Source: Paroedura picta
Taxonomy: Eukaryota; Chordata; Lepidosauria; Squamata; Gekkonidae
Assembly: GCF_049243985.1 (NCBI RefSeq)
Contig: NC_135372.1
Location: 94,603,318 to 94,667,317 of the forward strand
DNA: 64,000 nt
Direction of reading: 5' to 3'
Below are positions 12,501 to 24,500 of this stretch, in pieces. Both the position numbers and the translations under genes were made by a program. The notes under the pieces were generated by a model. The model ran no database searches, had not been told where the DNA came from, and saw only the letters and a list, made by a program, of their open reading frames with translations. Position 1 is the first letter of the stretch. The number at the start of each line of letters is the position of its first letter.

Positions 12501-15500
12501 ATAGGGCAATTCTTACTGGGCACACATAAAAGTTTAAAGGTTTAAAATGACAAGATTCTGGAGCACAAAATACATGACTTGTTAAGGACGTATTTTCTGC
12601 AAAGCCAGTCAGGCTTCCTGCATTAGTCACTCAGGCAGGATAAAGAGCAAATACACTTATTGCTAACATATAGTATGTAACCATATAAATGTTTCAAGGG
12701 CCATGGGGGAGGGAAGGTTGAATATCAGAAGGCCAATAGAAAATATTTTGGTAAACAAATATTGTTAGTTCCTCTGAGAAATGTCTGGCTAAAAAGTGGG
12801 ATAAAAATCTCCAAATACATTATTTTTAAATTTTAGCAAGGAATGTCTGAGTGTGCAAGGCTAGGCAATCGTGGGAAAAACCTCTGTTTGGCCTCGGAGT
12901 ATCCCAGTAACATGTTTCCGGTTTTATAGATACAGCACATATTAAAGTTATATGAAATCCCAGAGTCTCTGACAGGAAAAGTGAAGCTACCAAGGTCCCA
13001 GAACAGGTGCCCAGCCACAGCAAAAACCACCGCGACCTCTTTCATCTTGACTTAAATCAGCCATATATTCATTTCAGTGCTTACTGCTGATCAGAACTGT
13101 CCTGTGTATCTTCATTCAATCTATATCCAAAGTTCATTTCCAGTTCAGAGGGGACCATCTCATTTCCATCCTTCAAAGAACCACAGGAGTAGAGAAAGAA
13201 AGACAAACAGGACTACTGTTAATATACTAATTCCCAAATTACATGCAAGGACATTGTGGTGTGCTGTAAGAGGGCTGCTAGTATACTAAGATAACCCTAT
13301 TAAATGGCAGAAGGGAATTGTAGGACCAAGGTGTGCATCCTTGAAGCAGGTTGTTTGCAGTATTTTTGCGTGGTTTATTGCTGTGGCCTGCCTTCTTACA
13401 GTCAGCTCTTGCTAGGTGTTGGAATATGCGAGATCTGCAGTGTGCATAACTGAGCAGAATATAAAGAGTATCCTGCATGGGGCAGCAGAATAGATGTGTA
13501 TTTAGCATAGATTAAAATAGGAACTTCCTGAAGGTTTTCAAATTATCTCCTCTAGGCTCCTGACTGGCTCAAAAAGAGACTTTCTGCTTCTTTGAGCATA
13601 CTTCCTCCCTGCTTGCCTCAAGAAGAGCAGCTGAACAGAAGAATGGCTGCAGACAAAACAGCTAGTTGCACAGTTCGGTTTCTTTTCTCTTCTTTTTATA
13701 CATAGTTGTTTCTTTTCATAAATAAAACTGCATATTCAAACTCTGCCATCACTAGGATATGCAATTATGTTGTAATTTTGCCATCATGTATGATTTGCTT
13801 ACCCTGACCTGAATAGCCTGGGCAAGCATGATCTTGTCAGATCTTGGAAGCTAAGCAGGGTTGTCCCTGGTTAGTATTTGGATGGAAAACTGCCAAGGAA
13901 TGCCAGGCTCATGTGGATGTAGCCAATGGTAAGCCATCTTTGAATGTCTCTTACCTTGTAAACCCTATATGGTCAGCTATGACAAGGGGGGAAATTGGAA
14001 TATTCAATTGTTTCTGATGCAGAAATGCAACATAATTAGCTCTTTCCAGAACAGGTTGAATGAGTCTGTTCAGGCTGTACCTCTTTCCTATAAGAAAGGT
14101 ATATCATACAGGGGTGGATAATTATGGAAGCAGGCAGTTCTTACTCTAAAAGTAGGTAAGTATGTACTTACCTTTTAAGTACACTTTTTGAACATACAAG
14201 GGAATAACATACCCAGTTTTAATTCATTTGACTCATGAACGCTGACATTGTTCCGTGAACTTTCCTGCTGGTTGATCAGCGCTGTGTTACATGGTCAGGT
14301 GCCATAATATACAAGTGCTAGGATAGAACCAGCTTTACCACTGACACATCCACATCTTTCTGGCATAACTTCAAGGGAGTGAGCAGTAGTGAGCTAAATG
14401 AAAAGTTACCTGTGGAGTCTGAAGTGTCTCATTGGAGATTTTCTCCATTAGTCTGTCCCTGCAAGAAGAAGGTAATGTACTAACATATCTACTTTTCCCA
14501 CATGCATTCATGTGTTGTTTTTGCACAAAACAGCTACACAAACCTTGCAGCTGCATTAATACTGCAACTGACTGAGTAGCAGACTTGCCCCCATTGACAT
14601 CATGTTGCAGTTTTCTAAAAGCAAAACCATTGGAGAGCTCTTCAGTCAGAAGTGATACACTGGCAGTAGCATAAGGTGACCAGATTTTAACACTGGTAAA
14701 GCAGGACACCATTGACCGGGGGGGGGGGTCTTGATTAAAAATTTGGTCTATATGGAGCAACAAAAAGTTTCATAGAATGCATAGAACGCAAAAATAGTAT
14801 TGTAATATATATTTTTTAATTTCAACATAAGTACAAATTGCCAGATACCCCCAGATGTGTCTTCGAAAGTAGGATAATCTGGTCACCTTACAGTAGCACT
14901 GGGTGGGAACAGCATTCCCAAATCATGGTCAGAAGCAGTTTATCCTAACAGCACTTGTAGCATGCACTACTGGTCCTGTGGTTCCAGAGATCCTGCAGTG
15001 CTGCACAGTTAGGGGTCTTCATACGTATGCGACTTGTGAACCACAAAAACGTAATTGAGCACATGCTCAGTTGAGCACATGATATGTTCACTGAGCATGC
15101 ATGTGGACCACAAACTGCATAAGTGTGGAGATATTGCATGTCCCACCAAGTTTCAAGAAATGTTTTCAGAAATGTAAAGCTATCAGTTGCTTCCAGAGTT
15201 CCAACTATCCCTGGGAAGCGTGCCCAACTGTTACAGCACAAGTAACAGCACCAGTTGTCCTCTGCTAAGGCTCTGCAGATCCTTAAACTGGCTCTGGTAC
15301 TATGGACCCCACAAATCCTTAAACTGGGCCTGCCTATGGCTGTTTTCACTGATACACTGCTTTGCTTTGAGACAGAGAACACCACACTGTTACACAATGG
15401 TTATTGCTCTGCAGGTCCAGCTCATATGCAAAAGACGTACATCACCCTGAGAAACAGAATAACAGTGTATATATAACATCAGTAGACAGATAACTAACAA

Positions 15501-18500
15501 ATGCCAGGGGTAGCAGACATTCAAATGAAGCAAGCTCTTGTCTGATAAAAGGGCAGACAATGAGTAATTGCCTTCTTTCCACTAAACAGGAGTTTAGGTT
15601 CATTCAGCCTTGGGAAGAATTCCAAAAAGGGACCAGTCTCAAACTAGAGCTAGAACATAAAAGGGATTTCCTGCAGTATATTCTTCCCTGGGCATGGTGG
15701 TATTGTGAAGACAAAATTAGAACTTGCCTGCTGCCTTCTTTGAGCATCTGTGACACTCTATTTTTCATGACATCCAAATATCTTTGAGTTTTTTGAAGTC
15801 GATAGAGGGCTTGTTGTAGCTGATTCTCCAGGGCAATGTTGGTTTGTTTGAGCTGCTGGTTTTTAGTGCTAGCCTTATGCTGCTTTTCTTGGAGGCTGAG
15901 AAATTCAGCTTCTAGCTGGGAAAGGATTGAAAATGCTTCATCAAAATCCCTGTGGAAAGATGCTTGAATCTGCTGTGCAGGGTCCTCTTTTACACAGACT
16001 CTCTCATCTGTCTAGAGCACTGGCTAAATCCCATCCTCTTGTGCCGATACTGCCACTCTTTTCGCTAAAATAAAATCTCCTGTGCTTTTAACAGCTGCAT
16101 GACAGGACAGAAATTCCAGAGGGATCATCATTTCTCCTCAGCATCCAAAACAAAATGAAACAAACTGGGCAAACTGCTGCAGTTGAATTTCTGTCTTCAG
16201 AGAAGAAAGATGGCAACCCAAACTTTAACATGCTTGTGCCTATTGAAGAGTGTTTTGTTGTTGTTATCTTGGAATGAACACTCTCCAGGCTCCATATAGA
16301 AAACTTTTGAGTTTCATGAGTGGACTTTCTGTCAACGCCAATGGAACAAAAACAGGAGGGTGCAAAAGGCATTTGAGCTGTCAGATTAAGTGCCCTTTTC
16401 TCAGAGCATCCCTTATCATATCGTACTGCAACACAACAGGTTTTTTATTGATTCATTAGGCTACTGGTCCTGGGAGACTCATCAGATGGCAAGCAGCTGG
16501 GGAAGGGTGATGGTTTTATTGACAGATTGTGCAGCCAGTCCCTATCTCCCTGTCTGTAACTTAGAGTTAGATGCTTCCAGAAGATGGCACCATTTCCTTT
16601 GCATTTAGGCAAGAAAGAAGCCACTTTATAAAGATACCAGTCAACAATCTTCGGCCTTTTTATGAGGTGCTCTGTCCACATGTGGAAAACGGAAGACAGG
16701 TCAGGCTTGTTTGGGTCCCACCACACTGACTATTTTACCTCTTTTTGAACACACAGGAAATGCTGTATTTCCCTTTCTTTGGCATCCAACACTCTCTGCA
16801 CCTCCACACTGTAGAACTTGCTTCTGATTTCACTCTGAAACAGTAAAGGCAATAAATCTGTTGTTTTATATGATGTATTCTGGGGATAGCAGCTATTAGG
16901 GTCCATTTGTATGTTTAGACTCGTTTGTAACATAAATATAAAATCTATGCTGGCAGAACACTGAATTTCTAATCCACACCAGCAGTCACACAGCTCAGCA
17001 TAGACTCACATACAACATTGTCTCAAAGAAAAGGAGTGTAGTCCAATTAATTTTTTGAATTTTTCCTTGTCCATTAAATGTTCTCATGTCAACACATCAC
17101 ACATATTCACTTATACATGGTTTTGCCTTTAAATAAGACACAACAAAGAAGGAAGAAGGCCAAAATGATATCAAACACTATAATCCATTATTTTTTTAAG
17201 TCATTACAATTCCTATGTATTGAATTCTCATAAGAGGTTTCAGAAATAAAAAACATGGAGAAGTTCCCTCAAGAAAACCAATTTATCCACATTTTGCTTT
17301 TTGAACCTCTTTTGAGATTTGGATATGTGTGGCTATGTATTCTGACATACCTACCTACCTACATTCATAATCTTCTACGTAAATTTACTATGTTTTCCAA
17401 AGACATAGGAATACTGTATGCAGCTGTGTTCTGTGTCCTGTCATAGAAGCATGGAACCACAGAATTGGAAGGGGCCATACAGGCCACCTAGTTCAACCCC
17501 CTCCACAATGCAGAATCAGTCTAAGGCATCCTTAATAAGTATCTCTCCAGCTGCTGCTTGAAGACTGCCAGTGAGGGGGAGCTCACCACCTCCTTGGCAG
17601 CTGGTTCCACTGCTGAACTACTCTGACTGTGAAAAATGTTTTCCTTATATCTAGCTGGTACCATTCTACATGTAGTCCAAAGCCATTACTGTAGGTCCTG
17701 TCCTCTTTTGTCGACAGGAACTGCTCCTTGCCCTTTTTTAAGTGTTCTGTCCATAGAGAATGTGGTAGTCATTTAGGGTTGCCAGCTCTGGGCTGGAAAA
17801 TTCCTGGAGATTTTGGGAGTGGATCCTCTGGAGGGCAGGATTTGAGGAAAGATGGGACCTCAGTAGGGAATAACGCCATGAAGTTCACCTTCCAAAGCAT
17901 CCATTTGCTACAGAGGAACTGATCTCTGTAACCTGAAAATCAGTTGTAATTCCTGGAGTTCTCCCGCCACTACCTGGGGACTGGAAACCCTATGGCAGTT
18001 GTATCACTGCCACAGAATCCTCACATCTCCATTTAGCTCTGTTTGGTGCAATTGTGTATTGAGTTGTGGGTTTTATAACAAAAATCACCTTCTGAAGAGC
18101 CACTGAAGGAAATCTGGTGCCTGAGCAAAGGCCTGGGCTCCTACCTATTGTTTCCAAGCTATAAGGCACCTTCTTCCTTCCTCTCTGCAGGCTCCAGGAC
18201 CAGCCATTCCTCTTTTTCTCTTGCCCTCCAGGAGAGGGGAAATCCACAAGGATCATTTGCTCTTGTACAGCAATTCCCTAGGGCACAATCCACAGACGAG
18301 AACTGTTCCCTGACTCCCCACAGGGAGAATCCTTCCAAGCATATTGCTGAGCCTCCAGAAGAAAACGCAACTCAGGCCTTGAGATTACACTTGTCCTTCC
18401 CACCCATCCCTACCATTCAAGGACTCTGACCACCCACTCTAGCAAACAACCTTTATTCTTCTGCCATGTTTTGGGATCTGAGTCCCGTTTTTCTCCTAAA

Positions 18501-21500
18501 TCTTTTACATTGTTCATGAGAAAGATGGTGAAAAATGAAAAAAATAGCAATGTTATGTTATGATTCAAAGAAATCTACCCTGAGCCTCCAGGAAGAGGTG
18601 GAATAAGAAAAGATGAAACAAACAAATACAACACACCCCTTCTGAGAAGTCAAAGGAAAGAAGCTTGATTCAACTGGGCACTAACCTCTCGCTGCAAACT
18701 CTTTTTCTCCCTCTCTATTTGCTCTTCCATTTCCTCATACAACTGCTGCACCTCCTTGTTGTGATCAGCAAGGTGTCTATTTCAGAAAACCAAGTATGAG
18801 GGTGTTAATGCAGATTGTGCATACGACCGGTTCCTAAAACGACTTTGTATTGCCAGTAGTGCACACATTATAAGGAACTCCTTTATGCCTTTGATCAGCA
18901 ACCAGTTTTATGGGAGAGCTGCACTGAAGATTAAGGAGCATTGTCGGCCATCTCCTCATCCCCCAAGTGGGCTGCTGACAACTCCCATTGTCCTAATCAC
19001 TGCTCCCTCCAGACCCTTCTCTCGCCTCTGAATTGCCAACTGGGATGGACAACTAATAGTTCTCAGAGGAATAGATTGGGTTGAAGGACACCTGTAGACT
19101 AATGAATATGTAGCTTATCTGTAACTGGAATTCTTCAGGTGGTCATATGGGCAGTCACGCTGAAGTATGCATGGAATCCATTTTCAGAAACATTCATAGC
19201 TAAACATGTTTTTGGCATGAGCCATCAGTGAAGACATACAGAGAGAGAGTTCCAGAAAAGGTTAGTGGTGGGGCAATCAACAGTGAACTGAAAAGGGGAT
19301 GTGGCTCCACCCACTCCAGGTGTTTGCAGTCTGCAATGTGTGCAGGGCTCATGCCAAATCATTTTAACTTTGTAAATTTCCAAAGGTGGGCTCTGTGCAG
19401 GCCTTTAGATCTCATCAGTGTGATCCAGAGAGACCACAACAAAGATCTTTACCTTGTACTGTGTCAGACCATTCACTATATAACAGGATCAGGTATCCTT
19501 TCTCTGAGTTCCTTTAATGGTACAAAGGGATTGATCCTCTGCCCTTCTGAAGCCCCTTGTTCTTGCTACAAATGCAAACACTGAAACCAATTCTTGCCTT
19601 TCCCTCTATGGGTCCAATATTCTCCTTTTATGGCTTCCCCCAACCCCTATTCTAAAAAGCTACATACAACCACCTTCCGTCCCATGACCTACGTGTTCAT
19701 CATTAGCTGTAACTTCTCTTTAGCATGCTTAGCTTCCTTGATCAAGTGCGTCATCTTAGCCAAGAATTCCTTTAGGCTTCCTAACAGATGAGGTTCATCT
19801 TGCTGGAGCTGCACCCAAATCATCCAGATTTCTGACTGACTATAACAAAGGAGAGTTTATTGTTTTCTGGTGAATTTTCTGAAGAAAGTCCATTTGGCTG
19901 AACTTATAATGGGCCTGTTGTTTAGGAACTGTTTCAGGGTCAAATTAGAAGTGATGCTCTCGGCATTCTATTATTGAAACTGTTACTTGGCCTTAGAAGC
20001 AGACACAAGAGAATGGTACAGATCAGGGCCATTGCCCCTGGGAAAGGAAGATTAATTTTTCTCTCTCAATGCCAATCATTTTGCCAATTAGAAATCCCAC
20101 CCAGACTCATCAATCTACCCATAGGTAGCCTAGCAAATAGTTAATATATCAAAGAGAAAACTGTCCAGGCTGCATTAACTATTGCACAATGAACAAGTAC
20201 AACTCTGACAAGACAGGAATAAATATTATTCTGTAAGGATCCTAAAAGAATCATAGAATAATAGAGTTGGAAAGGACCTCCTGGGTCATCTAGTCCAACC
20301 CCCTACACTATGCAGGACACTCACAACCCTATCACTCATCCACTGTAATCTGCCACCCCCTTAAGGCTTCACAGAATCAGCCTAACCAGCAAACAATTCC
20401 AAGACAGCACAGTTACTGCCTTAGCTCATGCCATGGAAGAATGTTCTGTAAGATCTGAGTCTTAGCCTGGCATTGCCCCCTGCAGCCTATCCCCACCCAC
20501 CTTCACGTGCAGTAGTCACTGTGTACATCTGCATCTCTGTCACTACTTCCATTACAGCTCTACCTGCATCTATCTGTGGGACTCAGTCTGCAACCTGGTA
20601 TGGTTAGCATGTTCTTACTTTTCAAAGATGCTGTCAGCTCCCAGTTGGTTGATGAAGGCCTCAAAACACTTCTGCTGTTCCATATCAGCTTCCTCCAATG
20701 ACAGGTCAGCAGGAGTCCTTAATAAATTGTCTTTTCTCTTCCGGTGCCTTCGTGTCACAACCTGTGAGCTCAGGACATACCCTGTCATATGACAACCAGG
20801 ATCACACCTCTGGACTAACATGGTATGAGGAGCATAAGGTAGTATTTGCACAATGGGAATGAATAGCATGGCTTCCCATCATTATTTCCAGATTAATTGC
20901 TTCATCTGTGAAAGGCATGTTAAATCAAGGCACTTAGCACTCTCAAGCCACACAGGGATTGTCCTGTTCCCAATGCTGATTGCTACATCCAAGCAAATCA
21001 TTATTATTAGCATTACCCTTTATGTCTTGCCTTCTGAAACTGAATCCCCATGGTAGGCTACAATAAAGCTAAAACAGTATAAAATATAAAAAATAAGAAC
21101 ACAGTTTAAAACCTATTAAGCTGCCAAAAGCCACTTTCCATTTCCAAAGACAATAAAAATAGTCATAATTATGGTGACATTAAATGCATAAAGAATAGCA
21201 GCATTAAGAATCTGGGATTGATCTTTGATGCCTCCCTAATCATGGAGGCTTAGATCACAAAAGTAGCATGCCAGCCGTTTTTCTATCTTTGCCAAGTGAA
21301 GCCACTAGCATTCTATCTGATCCTGGAAAACCTAGCCAGAGTTATCCATGCAATGGTCACCTCCAGATTAGATTAATGTAAATTACTCAATGTGAGTCTA
21401 ACCCAGTGGTTCCCAAACTTATCTGGCCTACCGCCCCCTTTCCAGAAAAAATATTACTCAGCGCCCTGGAAATTAATTTTTTTAAATTTTAATAGTTATT

Positions 21501-24500
21501 CATCGCCCCCAAATGCACCTGTGGCCCATCGCCGCCCCCCTGGATCGCTGCAGCACCCACCAGGGGGTGGTAGCGCCCATTTTGGGAATCACTGGTCTAA
21601 CCCCTGACCTTAATCCGGAAACTACAACTGGTCCAAAATTCAGTTGCTCAGATCCTTACAAGATACCATGGAGGGTCCATATATGACCTACCCTCCAGCT
21701 GCTGCATTAGTTGCCAATTTAATTCTGAATCAAGTTCACAGTGCTGGTTCTAACTTTCAAGGCCATACATGGTCTGGGCCCTGCATATCTTAGGGACCGC
21801 CTCTCCCAGTGTGCCCCCAGAAGAATCTTAAGATCATCCAATATTAAGATGGGATGGTCCCCAGCCAAAGTGCCTCTGGCCAAGGCCTTTTGGCCATGAC
21901 CCCAGCCAGGTGGAATGAGCTGCCAGTTGAGACGCCAGCCATGAAGGAACTATCCAAGTTCTCAGGGCCTGCAAAATGGTGATCTTCCACGAGACATTGG
22001 GTTGAGGCCAGAACCAACTATTGGCCAATAAAATCTATGAGCCTCTCCCAACTCATCTCAGTCATTCCTTCTACTGATTAGAGCTAGAAAAACATCCACA
22101 CAGTGTGTGAAACGGACTAAGAGGTGAACCAGCAGAACCACCAGTGAATACAATGGAGTGCTGAATTGTTTTAATGGTCTCTTACTGTGAGGGGTGGTAT
22201 ATAAAACTAATAATAAATGAATATTTTTGAAGCTTTATACTCTCCCCCCCCCCATAGGTACACACATTTAGGGGAAGAAATGACAACTACATTATAGTTT
22301 TTCATTTTTCCCCTCTAGTGGGATGGCTATACTCCCTGTATTATATGTGGACAATATCCCACTATGGTCACTAAAATCCTATTGGTGGAGGTACCATGTA
22401 ATGGTTAAAATGTGCTCATGAACTATTGTGTCAAAAGTCTCCTTGCGGATAGTTGTAGTCCCCATGACATCAAATGGATTACACCAGAATGAACTGTAAC
22501 TGCACAACCATTCTGTGGGTCAATAAAACCTTTCCATTCAGCAATGCAATATAACTGGACAGTTACCCTTAACTGTGTGCTAACGGTTTGGGCCAAACCA
22601 TTAGCCAAACCATTTGGCTAAAGTGTTTGATCCATTCATAAATTACAATGTGAAGTTTTACCCTCTTTATGACATTATTGTAAGCACGTCAGATCTGAAT
22701 TTGGGCCTTATCACCTTAACTTTAGCACAACCAGCCCTATTGTGTAGCATTTTAAAATGATGCATACTGAGCCCTGAAACAAACTCTTGAACAGTTAAGT
22801 ATCCTTGGCCATCAGAGTCAAGGCCGTCAAAGAGCAGCTCCAGCTCTTCTGTGCTCCAAGGTAAGCCTTCCTCCTTCAATTTCTGAAAATTAGACAAAAG
22901 TCAAATTAGATTTGGTCTATTCTTCTTGCAAAACCACTTTAAAAAGGGACAGTGTCCCTAGAAATGTGACCTTGTGACACCCAAAGGATTGTAGCAATCC
23001 AGACCAATGTTGTTTGCAGCCAGGCTGGTCCAAAGTAAAATCCAAAACCAAAACACAGTCTGCATAATATATTTTATCAGGATGAAATAAAATGTGTGTA
23101 AGCTTTCAAATTCATGAGAATTCTTCAACCTAGCTTTTACAAAATTAAAAAGAGGTGGAAAGGAAAAGGTCATGATTCTAAGACCTGGGGGCTTTTCGCA
23201 CGCCTTCAAAATCACACAATGGTTGCCAATTGAAAACGCTACTGATTTGCCGTTATGCACAACGTCGTTGACAATCTGCCACACACCTGAAAACGATCTG
23301 CAAAAAGCGCTTCCTTGTAGCGCTTTCAGGGAAATCCCCAAAAGTGGATTCCCCCTCCGGAAAGCGATACACTCCTGCAACCAATCTGCAACACTAGCGA
23401 AAAAGACCTGTGCGTTAACATTGTTGCGGTTTCTACAAAGTCCCTCCCCCTGGTTCTCTCCTCTGATCTTCCGGCAAAGCAATCGCCATTTTTTTTTCTC
23501 CGAGCGAGCGGGGATAAATGCACCAGCGAGCCTCTGTTTAGAGGCTTCCCCGGCTTCAGTCCCTCCCCTTCAGTCACTAAGCACAAACAAGAGAAGCCCG
23601 TTTGCTGATGTATTTTCCCTTTATTTTTTACACATTCATTCAGCCAAAAATCGGGCCCGTGAGAGGGGGGGGGGTTTCACTCGGAGGGAGCGTGGCAACG
23701 AATAAATGACAGCTCAAACACACCAGGCAGCTGGATGGGTCTCTCAGTTGCAACGAATCAACACAGATTCGTTGCAATGGGTCTGGTTTTTTAAAAAAAA
23801 AAACTTTCTAAAAGGGAAAGGGGCTGTTTGGGAGCATGCTAACGGCTGCCCATTGGCTGCTTGATGGCCAGGGGCGGGACGAGCTTGGCAAGAGCGCTTC
23901 CTTTCTAGCGATTTTTGCCGAGACCGGAAGCCTGTGGGAAACGCTACAAAACGCAACTGGATTCCACTACAAAGGCAGGTATGCATAACGACGAATTCCA
24001 CTATTTTAAATGGCGATTTTTCATTCAGCAACCAATTTGCTACAAAGATCCCGGTGCGAAAAGCCCCCTGTTGTTCCCCACATCCCTGGCAGATATATAG
24101 ATTGTGGTGCTGTTGATATCAGGTTGCATCTGTGTGGCAATTCACCCTACAATAGCACTATTAGTGCACTCTAGCCATCTTTTTCTCCTTTGATTTCACA
24201 GAATGCTCCAAGAAGATGAGAGCCAGGATAAAGGTTTTTGAAAGACCCTTTCTCATTCTCCAACCTATTTTATGTGTGGCACTTCCACAAGAAGACTCAC
24301 ACCAAATGCCTCATATGGCCCATAAAAATATGCAATCCAGCCACCTACTTACCTGCATATCGTCACGTGTAATAAGCCCCATTTTGTTTTCATTGTGTCC
24401 CTGGACAATGTTCTGAACCTTTTTCATTATTTCAGAAGGGGGTAGTTCTTCTTCCAAGATAGGACACAGTTGCATTCTTCCCCACCTGCTTTTCCCTTTC

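Noticed and set aside
13806-13990. A functional 5S rRNA gene
   Set aside because: The 5S-like part is diverged and continues into a SINE tail with no terminator.
14371-15397. Minus-strand frames of 130 and 150 codons in a RAB44 intron
   Set aside because: The only supported coding part is the 49-base exon at 14410-14458. The rest has no borders or similarity.
19693-19831. Use of the nearer AG (19833-19832) as the acceptor of this RAB44 exon
   Set aside because: It breaks the reading frame with the upstream exon. The AG eight bases upstream restores phase and supplies the residues expected before EIW.
22958-23705. Frames of 174-177 codons on both strands
   Set aside because: They lie largely inside the 0.9 kb TIR element, and the equivalent frames are not kept in the second copy at 37.2-38.1 kb.
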